NCBI GenBank assembly: GCA_001604135.1
Contig: LVAT01000020.1
Coordinates: forward strand, 91,471 to 155,470
DNA: 64,000 nt
Reading direction: 5' to 3'
Source: Clostridiales bacterium Firm_14
Lineage (GTDB): Bacteria; Bacillota; Clostridia; Saccharofermentanales; Saccharofermentanaceae
Shown here: positions 1-8,359 of the stretch, piece by piece
Position numbering within the stretch: position 1 is the first letter of the stretch
Layout: each line of letters begins with the position of its first letter
Notes under the pieces: model-generated
What the model was told of the DNA's origin: nothing
The model's input: the letters and a program-made list of their open reading frames with translations, nothing else
Databases searched by the model: none
Program-made: the position numbers and the translations under genes

Positions 1-3000
1 ACATACTTGTCGAAATCTTGAAGTATTGCCTTCGCTTTGGAAGATCCTGTTGCCTGCTCATAATCTTGAAGGATCGACTTGAGCTCGTTCTTATCTGCGT
101 CTTCCGTGATCTCACTCATCTCTACGAGAGCTTTGTTGATCTTTGTATAGAGAGTGTGATGTTCATCTAATACGTAAGCCATGCCGCCGCTCATGCCTGC
201 TGCGAAGTTCTTTCCGACTTCACCCAGGATTACGGCCTTACCGCCTGTCATGTATTCCAGGCCGTGGTCACCGGTACCTTCGCATACGCCGACAGCGCCG
301 GAGTTTCTGATCATGAAGCGCTCACCTGCTACGCCGCAGACGTATGCCGTACCGTTTGTTGCACCATAGAGTGCAACGTTTCCGATGATGACATTCTTCG
401 AAGCTTCAAATCCGGAATTCTCATTAGGCTTGATGATGAGCTTTCCGCCGGATAATCCTTTTCCGAATCCGTCATTCGCATCACCTGTGAGCTTTAACGT
501 TAAGCCCTTCGGAATGAATGCACCGAAGCTCTGTCCGCCGCCGCCCGTAAGTTCTACGATGACGCTGTCATCTGCCAACTCTGTTCCGTATTCGGCTGTG
601 ATCTCCGAACCTAAGATAGTTCCTACTGCTCTGTCGGTACTCGATACCTTAACGTTGTCGATCTTAATGGATCCCTTCTTAAGGCCTTTCGCGAGTTCAG
701 GGAGGAATACTCTCTCGTCGATCGTCTTTTCGAGCTCGAAGTCGAATACATGGTCAGGCTCGAAATGACGTACTTCGGAATCCGCATAAGACGGATCTAT
801 AATCTGTGCGAGAGAGACCATCTCGGCCCTCTTTGTTATCTGCTTGTCCTTAACCTTGAGGAGATCGGATCTTCCGACCATCTCGTCGACTGTTCTGAAA
901 CCGAGCTCTGCCATGATCTCTCTTAACTCTTCTGCGATGAAGAGCATGAAGTTCATAACGTGCTCCGGCTTACCCTTGAATCTCTTTCTTAATTCCTCGT
1001 TCTGGCATGCGATACCGAACGGGCATGTATCCTTGTTGCAGACTCTCATCATCATGCATCCCATGGATACCAGCGGTGCTGTGGCAAAACCGAATTCCTC
1101 AGCGCCCAAGAGTGCTGCGATGGCAACATCTCTTCCGCTCATGAGCTTACCGTCTGTCTCAACTGCGACTCTTCCTCTAAGGCCGCTCTCGATCAGCGCA
1201 TGATGGGTCTCTGCAAGGCCTAATTCCCAAGGAAGACCTGCGTTATGGATCGAGCTTGCAGGAGCTGCGCCCGTACCGCCATCATAACCTGAGATGAGGA
1301 TTACCTGTGCGCCGGCCTTTGCAACGCCGCACGCGATCGTACCTACACCTGCTTCTGATACAAGCTTTACAGATATTCTCGCTTTCCTGTTTGCATTCTT
1401 AAGATCGTAGATGAGCTGTGCCAGATCTTCGATCGAATAGATATCGTGATGAGGCGGAGGCGAGATAAGAGCAACACCGGGTGTTGAATATCTTCTCTCT
1501 GCGATCCAGGGATAGACTTTCTTTCCGGGGAGGTGTCCGCCTTCGCCGGGCTTTGCGCCCTGGGCCATCTTGATCTGGATCTCTTCAGCGCTGTTTAAGT
1601 ATTCGCTTGTAACGCCAAATCTTCCTGATGCGACCTGCTTGATCTTGGAGTTCTTCTCAGTGCCGAATCTCTCGGGGGACTCACCACCCTCACCTGTATT
1701 GGACTTGCCGCCCAGACGGTTCATAGCGATCGCCATGCATTCATGTGCTTCCTTTGAGATAGAACCGTAAGACATAGCGCCGGTCTTAAATCTCTTAACG
1801 ATCTCTGATGCAGGCTCTACTTCTTCCAAAGGAATCGAATTGCCTGTCTTCTTGAATGCGAGCAGACCTCTTAATGTATGAGGCTTCTCGTTATCTACTA
1901 TTGCCGTATATTCCTTGAAGAGTTCGTAAGAACCTTCTCTTACTGCCTTCTGGAGGGCAACGATCGTCTTGGGGTTATACAGATGATCTTCCTTGTCATC
2001 ACCGCTTCTTAAGTTATGGAAGCCCGTGCTGTCCAATGTCTCATCTGTCTCAAGGCCCATTGGATCGAAAGCCTTGTCGTGTCTGAACAAGATTCCTTCT
2101 GAGATCTCTTCAAGACCGATTCCGCCTACTCTGCTTACGATACCCGTGAAGTACTTATCTACTACGTCCTTGCAGATGCCGACTGCTTCGAAGATCTTAG
2201 CGGACTGGTAAGACTGCAGTGTGGAGATACCCATCTTTGCGGATGTCTTAACGATGCCGTGTAAGATAGCGTAGTTATAATCGTCGATTGCCGTGTGGTA
2301 ATCCTTATCGAGGATTCCCTTGTCGATCATCTCAGCGATGCACTCATGTGCAAGGTAAGGATTGATCGCACGTGCGCCGAAGCCAAGGAGCGTTGCCATC
2401 TGGTGAACGTCACGGGGCTCGCCGCTCTCGATGATGAGTGAAACTGCCGTTCTCTTTCTTGTCTGTACCAGATGCTGCTCTACCGCAGAAACTGCGAGGA
2501 GCGAAGGAATTGCCACATGATTCTCATCAATGCCTCGGTCGGAGAGAATGATAATGTTGGCACCCTTGCTGCATGTTCTGTCCACAGTGATAAGGAGCTG
2601 GTCCAAAGCCTTCTCGAGCGGAGTGTTCTTATAGTAAAGAATTGATACTGTAGCAGTCTTGAATCCGGGCTGGTCTAAAGACTTGATCTTAACGAGATCA
2701 ACGCCTGTGAGGATCGGATTGTTAACTTCCAATACTCTGCAGTTGCCGCTCTTTTCCTCAAGGAGGTTACCGTCGGAACCGATATAAACCGTAGTATCCG
2801 TAACGATCTCTTCTCTGATAGAGTCGATCGGCGGGTTTGTGACCTGTGCGAAGAGCTGCTTGAAGAACGAGAACAGGAGCTGATGCTTTTCGGACAAAAC
2901 AGCTAAAGGAATATCAGTACCCATGGAAGCCGTTGCTTCGACTTTGTTCATGGCCATAGGCAGGATCTCATTCTTAACGTCTTCGAAAGTATAACCGAAT

Positions 3001-4406
3001 ACTTTATAAAGCTTGTTTCTCATCTCCTGTGTGTGAACCGGGATCTTCTTGTTGGGAATCTTAAGTTCAGAAAGATGCAGGAGATTCAATGCGAGCCACT
3101 CACCGTAGGGGTGCTTCTCGGAATAGTACTTCTTGCACTCTTCATCAGATACAAGCTGGCCCTTCTCAGTATCGATAAGGAGGATTCGGCCGGGCTGTAA
3201 TCTCGACTTCTTTACGATGTGTTCAGGCCCGATGTCGAGAACACCTACCTCTGATGAGAGGATAAGTCTGTTATCGTCTGTGATGTAATATCTGGAAGGT
3301 CTTAAGCCGTTACGGTCGAGCGTAGCGCCTGCGATGACACCGTCTGTGAAAAGGATCGCAGCAGGACCGTCCCAGGGTTCCATCATGGTTGCATAGTAAT
3401 GATAGAAATCCTTCTTCTCCTGATCCATGTAAGAGTCATTTTTCCAGGGCTCAGGGATCATCATCATGACTGCCAGAGGGAGCGGGATCCCGTTCATCAT
3501 GAAGAACTCTAATGTGTTGTCGAGCATTGCTGAGTCAGATCCCGTCTTATGGATGATCGGGAAGATCTTATCTACATCATTCTCGATAGAAGGACTGTAG
3601 AGTGTTTCTTCACGGGCGAGCATTCTGTCGAAGTTACCTCTGATCGTGTTGATCTCACCGTTGTGAGCGATCATTCTGTAAGGATGTGCTCTCTCCCATG
3701 AAGGTGTTGTATTAGTAGAGAATCTGGAGTGGACCATGGCGATTGCAGTCTCATAGTCCTTGCTCTGGAGATCCTCATAGAACTTACGGAGCTGTCCTAC
3801 CAGGAACATACCCTTATATACGATAGTTCTTGAAGATAAAGAAGTAATATATGTATCGTCTGTGCTCTGCTCGAATTCTCTTCTTGCGACATAGAGCATA
3901 CGGTCAAAGGCAAGTCCCTTTTCGCAGGTTGCGGGGCGCTCAACGAAGCACTGCATGATAACGGGCATAGCGTCTCTCGCGACCTTGCCTAAGATACCAG
4001 GATTGGTGGGAACTTCTCTCCAGCCTAAGATCTTAAGACCGTTCTTCTCGGAGATAACCTTGAACATGCGCATAGCAAGAGTGCGCTTCTTGGTATCCTG
4101 AGGAAGGAAGAACATACCGACGCCATAGTCGCCTTCGTCCTTAACTTCGATACCTGCTTCTTTTGCAGCGTTCTTAAAGAACTTGTGTGAGATCTGGACC
4201 AAGATACCGACACCGTCGCCTACCTCACCTGTAGCGTCCTTACCTGCTCTGTGCTCTAATTTCTCGACAATGGATAATGCGTCATCAAGTGTGCGGTATT
4301 CTTTCTTACCATCGATGTTTACTACTAAACCGATACCGCATGCATCATGCTCTTCCTGCATTGCCTTGTAGCAATCATTAACATACTTTTCTTCGTAAGG
4401 TCTCAT
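1..4406 (-). CDS. gltB: glutamate synthase large subunit (partial, C-terminus beyond window edge)
   Basis: This is the large subunit of glutamate synthase, which transfers the amide of glutamine to 2-oxoglutarate to make glutamate. The frame is open for 1468 codons up to the left edge. The family usually has about 1500 residues, so only the last few dozen are missing. The N-terminus reads MRPYEEKY with DACGIG at residues 21-26, placing the glutaminase nucleophile at Cys23 behind a 22-residue propeptide. HSRFSTNT and the glutaminase core follow, then the FMN-binding synthase region (KPGEGGHLPG, ISGYDGGTGA), the cysteine cluster around CNKDTCPFGIACQ expected for the 3Fe-4S site, and the C-terminal beta-helix (GGKAVILGEVGKNFAAG). 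The ATG at 4406 follows GGGAGGA. The gene is divergent from a LysR regulator and has a shared operator upstream. Confidence 0.96.
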   Translation of the reverse strand, partial: MRPYEEKYVNDCYKAMQEEHDACGIGLVVNIDGKKEYRTLDDALSIVEKLEHRAGKDATGEVGDGVGILVQISHKFFKNAAKEAGIEVKDEGDYGVGMFFLPQDTKKRTLAMRMFKVISEKNGLKILGWREVPTNPGILGKVARDAMPVIMQCFVERPATCEKGLAFDRMLYVARREFEQSTDDTYITSLSSRTIVYKGMFLVGQLRKFYEDLQSKDYETAIAMVHSRFSTNTTPSWERAHPYRMIAHNGEINTIRGNFDRMLAREETLYSPSIENDVDKIFPIIHKTGSDSAMLDNTLEFFMMNGIPLPLAVMMMIPEPWKNDSYMDQEKKDFYHYYATMMEPWDGPAAILFTDGVIAGATLDRNGLRPSRYYITDDNRLILSSEVGVLDIGPEHIVKKSRLQPGRILLIDTEKGQLVSDEECKKYYSEKHPYGEWLALNLLHLSELKIPNKKIPVHTQEMRNKLYKVFGYTFEDVKNEILPMAMNKVEATASMGTDIPLAVLSEKHQLLFSFFKQLFAQVTNPPIDSIREEIVTDTTVYIGSDGNLLEEKSGNCRVLEVNNPILTGVDLVKIKSLDQPGFKTATVSILYYKNTPLEKALDQLLITVDRTCSKGANIIILSDRGIDENHVAIPSLLAVSAVEQHLVQTRKRTAVSLIIESGEPRDVHQMATLLGFGARAINPYLAHECIAEMIDKGILDKDYHTAIDDYNYAILHGIVKTSAKMGISTLQSYQSAKIFEAVGICKDVVDKYFTGIVSRVGGIGLEEISEGILFRHDKAFDPMGLETDETLDSTGFHNLRSGDDKEDHLYNPKTIVALQKAVREGSYELFKEYTAIVDNEKPHTLRGLLAFKKTGNSIPLEEVEPASEIVKRFKTGAMSYGSISKEAHECMAIAMNRLGGKSNTGEGGESPERFGTEKNSKIKQVASGRFGVTSEYLNSAEEIQIKMAQGAKPGEGGHLPGKKVYPWIAERRYSTPGVALISPPPHHDIYSIEDLAQLIYDLKNANRKARISVKLVSEAGVGTIACGVAKAGAQVILISGYDGGTGAAPASSIHNAGLPWELGLAETHHALIESGLRGRVAVETDGKLMSGRDVAIAALLGAEEFGFATAPLVSMGCMMMRVCNKDTCPFGIACQNEELRKRFKGKPEHVMNFMLFIAEELREIMAELGFRTVDEMVGRSDLLKVKDKQITKRAEMVSLAQIIDPSYADSEVRHFEPDHVFDFELEKTIDERVFLPELAKGLKKGSIKIDNVKVSSTDRAVGTILGSEITAEYGTELADDSVIVELTGGGGQSFGAFIPKGLTLKLTGDANDGFGKGLSGGKLIIKPNENSGFEASKNVIIGNVALYGATNGTAYVCGVAGERFMIRNSGAVGVCEGTGDHGLEYMTGGKAVILGEVGKNFAAGMSGGMAYVLDEHHTLYTKINKALVEMSEITEDADKNELKSILQDYEQATGSSKAKAILQDFDKY

Positions 4407-4465
4407 ATTCTCCTCCCAAAAACTTAAGTCCTTTTCATCCACCACCGGAGCTCAAGTTTGAAATC

Positions 4466-4598
4466 ATACTCAAAATGTATTGATATTTATTTTCAATGCG
4501 TTTAAACTATCGTTGTACGATTTCAAGGCTAATTGTAGCCTTAAGGTCGCAAGAAATAAAATACATATCATTTTCGTATAACAATACCTTTTGGGTAT
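4466..4598 (-). promoter_or_regulatory. gltB promoter with paired LysR-type palindromes
   Basis: Two 15-bp palindromes flank the gltB promoter: ATACTCAAAATGTAT at 4466-4480 and ATACCTTTTGGGTAT at 4584-4598, each fitting T-N11-A. A TACAAT (minus strand) lies at 4532-4537, giving a start near 4525, so the second box is centred near -66, the usual LysR recognition position. That box also sits 24 bp upstream of the lysR ATG, as expected for autoregulation. The same two boxes, with the same 118-bp spacing, occur upstream of amt at 61778-61910. Binding by the neighbouring LysR protein is inferred. Confidence 0.75.
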
Positions 4599-4622
4599 GA
4601 TAGAAAAGCGGAGGTAAAAACA

Positions 4623-5507
4623 ATGGATCTACGTCAAATACGTTATTTCTTAACAGTCGCAGAAGAACGTAATATTACGCGCGCAGCAGAGCGTCTGCAC
4701 TTATCCCAGCCCCCGCTCTCGAGAGCCTTAATGGATCTTGAAGAAGAATTGGGATGCACACTTATCGTAAGAGGCAAGCGCCACGTTACCTTAACACCCG
4801 AAGGCCTCGCGTTAAAGCGCCGTGGCGAACAGATACTTGCTCTTGCAGATATCGCGAAAACAGAGATAACCGATGTAAAGAAAGGCTTAAGCGGCACGCT
4901 CTATTTAGGACACGTAGACAGTAACGGTCCTTCACTTGCAGCAGAATGGATATCTTCTTTTAAGAAAGAATATCCTAACGTTACTTATAACCTCTGGTGC
5001 GGCACCGTGGACGATCTCACATACAGAATGAAGTCCGGCCTTTTGGAACTCGCAATCACGATGACTCCTCTTAACACCGAGCAGCTTGACGGCATCACCG
5101 TCTACAGCGATTCATGGGCAGCCATCATTCCAGGCACACATCCGCTCGCAAAAGCCAAGAAGCAGACAGTTTCACTTAAAGATATCGTTGATACGGACCT
5201 GATCATCTCCTCACGTCATTCACGTGAAGAAGAGATCCGTTCATGGTTCGAATCCACGGGCAAGGAACCTCACTTCATAGTAAAGACCGCGCACTCTTCG
5301 AACGCATCCAAGCTCGTAGACCAGAACATCGGCATCGCGATCTTCCCTGCTTCAGTCGCCAAGAACATCTCCGCCGACGCCAATGTCGTCGTAAAGAAGA
5401 TTGTTCCCCAGGTCAACGTCGACTATATCCTCTCATGGGATAAGGAGAAGATCCCCAGCGCTCTTGCCATGAAATTCATTGAGCATGTAAGGGGTCTTTA
5501 TTCTTAA
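4623..5507 (+). CDS. LysR-family transcriptional regulator, GltC-like by context
   Basis: The protein has 294 residues, a normal LysR length. The N-terminal winged helix-turn-helix is clear (MDLRQIRYFLTVAEE, then AAERLHLSQPPLSRALMDLE, about residues 1-65). An effector-binding domain follows (about 90-294, with GTLYLGHVDS opening its first beta-alpha unit). The ATG at 4623 follows GGAGG at 4610-4614. The gene is divergent from gltB, the arrangement of gltC and gltAB in Bacillus, so control of glutamate synthase is the likely role. The effector cannot be read from sequence; 2-oxoglutarate or glutamate are the known ligands of GltC. A GC-rich hairpin with a T-tract ends the gene. Confidence 0.9.
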   Translation: MDLRQIRYFLTVAEERNITRAAERLHLSQPPLSRALMDLEEELGCTLIVRGKRHVTLTPEGLALKRRGEQILALADIAKTEITDVKKGLSGTLYLGHVDSNGPSLAAEWISSFKKEYPNVTYNLWCGTVDDLTYRMKSGLLELAITMTPLNTEQLDGITVYSDSWAAIIPGTHPLAKAKKQTVSLKDIVDTDLIISSRHSREEEIRSWFESTGKEPHFIVKTAHSSNASKLVDQNIGIAIFPASVAKNISADANVVVKKIVPQVNVDYILSWDKEKIPSALAMKFIEHVRGLYS

Positions 5508-5527
5508 TTGTTGCAATATCTTAATAA

Positions 5528-5565
5528 GAGGCGGTGTCTTTTTGATTAGGCGCCGCCTTTTTTTG
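5528..5565 (+). terminator. intrinsic terminator of the lysR gene
   Basis: A GGCGG/CCGCC stem (AGGCGG near 5529, CCGCCT ending at 5558) is followed by seven T residues, 20 bp after the lysR stop. Confidence 0.85.
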
Positions 5566-5588
5566 TGGGTCGAAAGGCACTCATTTTG

Positions 5589-5635
5589 GTGTTGTGATGC
5601 GTCGCACACACATTTTCAAGTGTTGTGATGCGTCG
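5589..5635. repeat. 16-bp direct repeat, two copies
   Basis: GTGTTGTGATGCGTCG occurs at 5589-5604 and again, identical, at 5620-5635, a period of 31 bp. Both copies are preceded by CATTTT. The pair lies just before the first unit of the 74-bp hairpin array and after the lysR terminator. Function unknown. Confidence 0.8.
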
Positions 5636-5644
5636 AAAAACTCA

Positions 5645-5908
5645 CGTACCGACAAATTTCTCATTTTTAAGTAAATTGTCGGTACGTTTATCGCGTTTAG
5701 GTGCTCGAAATGATCCACCGTACCGACATTTTTCACGGTAGTGAGCAAATTGTCGGTACGTTTTCGCTTTCTTAACTTCAAATCAACTTAAATGTACAGA
5801 CATTTTTGCGGATAATCGTGAAATTGTCGGTACGCGCTCCGATTTTTAGGATCTACAGCATCCAAACGTACCGACAAAATCGGGCGTTTTCGCAATTTTG
5901 TCGGTATG
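5645..5908. repeat. hairpin array A: four 42-bp palindromic units at exact 74-bp period
   Basis: Units lie at 5645-5686, 5719-5760, 5793-5834 and 5867-5908. Each opens with CGTACCGACA (unit 3 has TGTACAGACA) and closes with TTGTCGGTACG (TATG in unit 4), so every unit can fold on itself. The 21-bp middles and the 32-bp linkers differ in sequence but keep their length exactly. The middles of units 2 and 4 hold their own short inverted repeats (CAC/GTG and GCG/CGC), unit 3 a shorter CG/CG pairing, and unit 1 none that is clear. The array fills most of the 469-bp gap between two convergent genes (5508-5976). No credible gene is seen there; a 66-codon frame on the minus strand is built from the repeats. 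Confidence 0.9.
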
Positions 5909-5929
5909 AGGTATAAAAGCAGCAGTAAT

Positions 5930-5969
5930 AACAACAAAAAAACAAAGCCGCCTCATCACTTGAGACGGC
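5930..5969 (-). terminator. intrinsic terminator of the deacetylase gene
   Basis: On the minus strand, GCCGTCTCA and TGAGGCGGC form a stem with a 5-nt loop (5947-5969), followed by a T-rich tail (TTTGTTTTTTT) running to 5930. Confidence 0.8.
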
Positions 5970-5976
5970 CGCTGCC

Positions 5977-7125
5977 TTATTTATCGTATGTAACTATCTG
6001 AAGACCATATGTATTCTTGAGCCAGTCACCATTGGTGTTATCTGATGACGGGAATACGATCGTATCGGGATTGCCGTCAGAAATATATCGCCTGCCATCG
6101 TTAAGCTGCTTGAAGTTCATCTCGATATCCCAATATACGCCTTTGTTGTCGTATGCTCTGATCCTTCTTATCGCAGTGCTGTCGTAGTCTCTTACGAATG
6201 GTGAATAAGACCTTGTCCACGCGCAAAGGAGAGTTGCCTTTGTTGAGTAACTGAAGCCCTCATAAGAGCCCTTGAAGATCTTCTCGTATTCGGGCTTTGA
6301 AGCGCTTGATTCAGGTGAACCGTAAGGCAGCGCGATGATATCAACATATCTTCCCGGAATGATCTCATCTAAGAGCTTATACATTCTGCCGACCTCTTTT
6401 TCGATCTCATCAGGACTCTTGCCGCCGAGCTGAACGTGGTTATAAGTGTGGTTGCCGATATCATAACCGTTGTCGACGAGCCACTTGATCACTTTGCGGT
6501 CGTCCTCTTTACTGTTATGGAAAAGTCCGCAGTTAAGGAAGAACGTCGCAGTTACGTTGTAATCAGGGAATTCCTTCTTTATCTTTTCGAGTACATCGAT
6601 AGCGCATCCGGCTTCAAACTTCGGAGTGCCATCATCATTCCAGCCTTCCAGCACAACGTCATTGATACCGTCGTCAAAGGTCAGGATCAACGGGCTGTAT
6701 CCGAATGCGACATCGATCCTTCCGTCAACAAAATCGTTAAGCCTCATCATGCGGTAACCCTGCTCGTAGAAGCTGCGGAGGTCATTCTCGAATGCTTCGG
6801 ATGTTCTGTTATATCCGTCCTTATCGACATTGCCGCCGGTGTACTTCGTCTCACTGTTTTTCATGTTGTAGATCCTGTGGTACATGAGGATCGGAACGGA
6901 ATTAAGCTCGTTTACACCGGCTTTCCTTAAATCCTCAGCTGTATATGTGATCTCAACACTCGATTCAGTCGTGGTCTCAGAAGTCTCTGCTGTGGTTTCC
7001 GAGGTCTCTGTAACAACAGGCTCCGTTGACTCTTCAGAAGTCTCTGCGCCCTTTTTGCATCCTGCAAGGAGCGATGCAGTTACCGCTGTAGTAAGTATTA
7101 ATGCTGTAAATTTCCTGATGTTCAT
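5977..7125 (-). CDS. polysaccharide deacetylase (NodB-type) lipoprotein
   Basis: The 382-residue protein starts with a lipoprotein signal ending LLAGC (Cys23), so it should be anchored on the outer membrane face. A Ser/Thr/Glu-rich spacer follows (about residues 24-60). The carbohydrate esterase family 4 core is clear: LILTFDDG carries the catalytic and metal-binding aspartates and GNHTYNHVQL gives the H-x3-H metal ligands. Such enzymes remove acetyl groups from N-acetyl sugars in peptidoglycan or exopolysaccharide; the substrate cannot be told here. The ATG follows AGGGATA. The gene appears monocistronic, with a terminator on each side. Confidence 0.92.
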   Translation of the reverse strand: MNIRKFTALILTTAVTASLLAGCKKGAETSEESTEPVVTETSETTAETSETTTESSVEITYTAEDLRKAGVNELNSVPILMYHRIYNMKNSETKYTGGNVDKDGYNRTSEAFENDLRSFYEQGYRMMRLNDFVDGRIDVAFGYSPLILTFDDGINDVVLEGWNDDGTPKFEAGCAIDVLEKIKKEFPDYNVTATFFLNCGLFHNSKEDDRKVIKWLVDNGYDIGNHTYNHVQLGGKSPDEIEKEVGRMYKLLDEIIPGRYVDIIALPYGSPESSASKPEYEKIFKGSYEGFSYSTKATLLCAWTRSYSPFVRDYDSTAIRRIRAYDNKGVYWDIEMNFKQLNDGRRYISDGNPDTIVFPSSDNTNGDWLKNTYGLQIVTYDK

Positions 7126-7143
7126 ATTATCCCTGTCCGTTTT

Positions 7144-7181
7144 CGAAAAAAATCCGCCCGCAACATACTCACGGACGGATT
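7144..7181 (-). terminator. intrinsic terminator between the duplicated membrane protein gene and the deacetylase gene
   Basis: AATCCGTCCG and CGGGCGGATT (minus strand, 7151-7181) form a stem with one mismatch, followed by a run of T residues. It ends transcription from the gene at 7207-8181. Confidence 0.8.
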
Positions 7182-7206
7182 CATTATACCATCTTATGCC
7201 TGCAAC

Positions 7207-8181
7207 TTAAGTTGTCTGTACGCTTTCTTCGTACGATCTCAGTTCCTCGTAAAGCTGGCTTCTCTTATATTCCAGGTTAGTAAGTTCTTCACGGATCTTA
7301 TTTGCCTCTTCAAATCTTGCTGCGTTCTTAGCATCAGAAGCGTTGTTATACTTATCCCTCATTTTCCTGGCGAAGATGCCTCCGAAAACATGGAACAGGA
7401 TAAAGACGTGAGCAGCTATGAGAAAAGTGACCATTCTCGCAAGCTCATAGTCAGAGATCGGAATATACACTATGGTCGTGATATGATAGAAAGCTATAAA
7501 AGATGTGACAAGGAACGGCCAGAAGTAATGCATAGAAGACCTTTTGAGGGCTTTGGATCCGGAGTTGATCCTTAGAAGCTTAGAATTACATTCTGCGATT
7601 GTATTCTCATTCAATTTGATCTGGTTCTTCTTCGCGGTAATAGCATCCGCAAGACCTTCAGGAATATCTTTCTGCACTGCCGGAGAAGGCTTGTTCATGC
7701 TTGATCCCAGTAATGCTTTTTTAGCAAGATTAAGCTTTAAGAGTTGCTCCTCACATACTTTTATTTGTCTTATTTTTTCGGTATCGTTCCTGTTCCTTTC
7801 AGAATTGAACGCATCACATTTATTTCTGGCATAGATTCCGCCGACTATATGAATGATCATAAAGACCACGAATAAGATAAATAAATACAAACCTATAGGA
7901 TAATTACCGGTTGTTACGCCTTCTGACTCTTTTACTTTATTAATAAAATTCGCAACAAATATAAATAATAATCCGCCAAAGCCTATTATGAGCGATACGA
8001 CAAAGAACGGACAGAAATATCTGAAAGTGCCGGCTCTTCTTGGATCGATCTCTGATGAGCATCTGCTGATCTCATTCTCGAAGAAAGCGATCTTTTTATT
8101 GATATTATTTAATTCATCAAAGGACGATGCCTTATCAAATTCAGTATTATTCTGTTCAAAAGCCTTAACTTCAGTTGTCAT
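7207..8181 (-). CDS. membrane protein of unknown function with internal duplication
   Basis: I do not recognise this 324-residue protein as a named family. It is built from two similar halves. Each has a coiled-coil-like acidic stretch, a YF-x-PF motif (residues 55-59 and 219-223), two hydrophobic segments, and a very similar H-[IV]-[VF]-GGI-[YF]-AR motif (111-119 and 264-272) at the end of the second segment, followed by a charged helix rich in N, E and K. Four transmembrane segments are predicted by eye, with long cytoplasmic helices between and after them. The start is firm: AAGGAGGGTG precedes the ATG at 8181. It is flanked by terminators and probably transcribed alone. Confidence 0.75.
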   Translation of the reverse strand: MTTEVKAFEQNNTEFDKASSFDELNNINKKIAFFENEISRCSSEIDPRRAGTFRYFCPFFVVSLIIGFGGLLFIFVANFINKVKESEGVTTGNYPIGLYLFILFVVFMIIHIVGGIYARNKCDAFNSERNRNDTEKIRQIKVCEEQLLKLNLAKKALLGSSMNKPSPAVQKDIPEGLADAITAKKNQIKLNENTIAECNSKLLRINSGSKALKRSSMHYFWPFLVTSFIAFYHITTIVYIPISDYELARMVTFLIAAHVFILFHVFGGIFARKMRDKYNNASDAKNAARFEEANKIREELTNLEYKRSQLYEELRSYEESVQTT

Positions 8182-8294
8182 ATGTACACCCTCCTTAAGA
8201 TTTCCCTGTTGATGTCATATTAACATCTCACCGATTGCTTTTCAATAGTTTTTTATCGTTTTTCAATAAAAATTTTCGGAATAGTGATAAATCT

Positions 8295-8323
8295 CGAAAA
8301 AGAAAGCCGGTCAAAAGACCGGC
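8295..8323 (-). terminator. intrinsic terminator of the GGDEF gene
   Basis: GCCGGTC and GACCGGC (8306-8323) pair with a four-base loop, and on the minus strand the stem is followed by TTTCTTTTTC. Confidence 0.9.
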
Positions 8324-8359
8324 CTTATAAAATGCATTGTTTATTGTTTTCAGGATGCC

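Noticed and set aside
5581..5781. 66-codon frame on the minus strand
   Set aside because: It lies wholly inside the direct repeats and the first hairpin units, has no ribosome site, and its sequence follows the repeat pattern rather than a protein pattern.
5645..5908. CRISPR array
   Set aside because: Repeats are only 10-11 bp, alternate in orientation, and no cas gene is present. The constant lengths are noted as a finding, but CRISPR is not supported.
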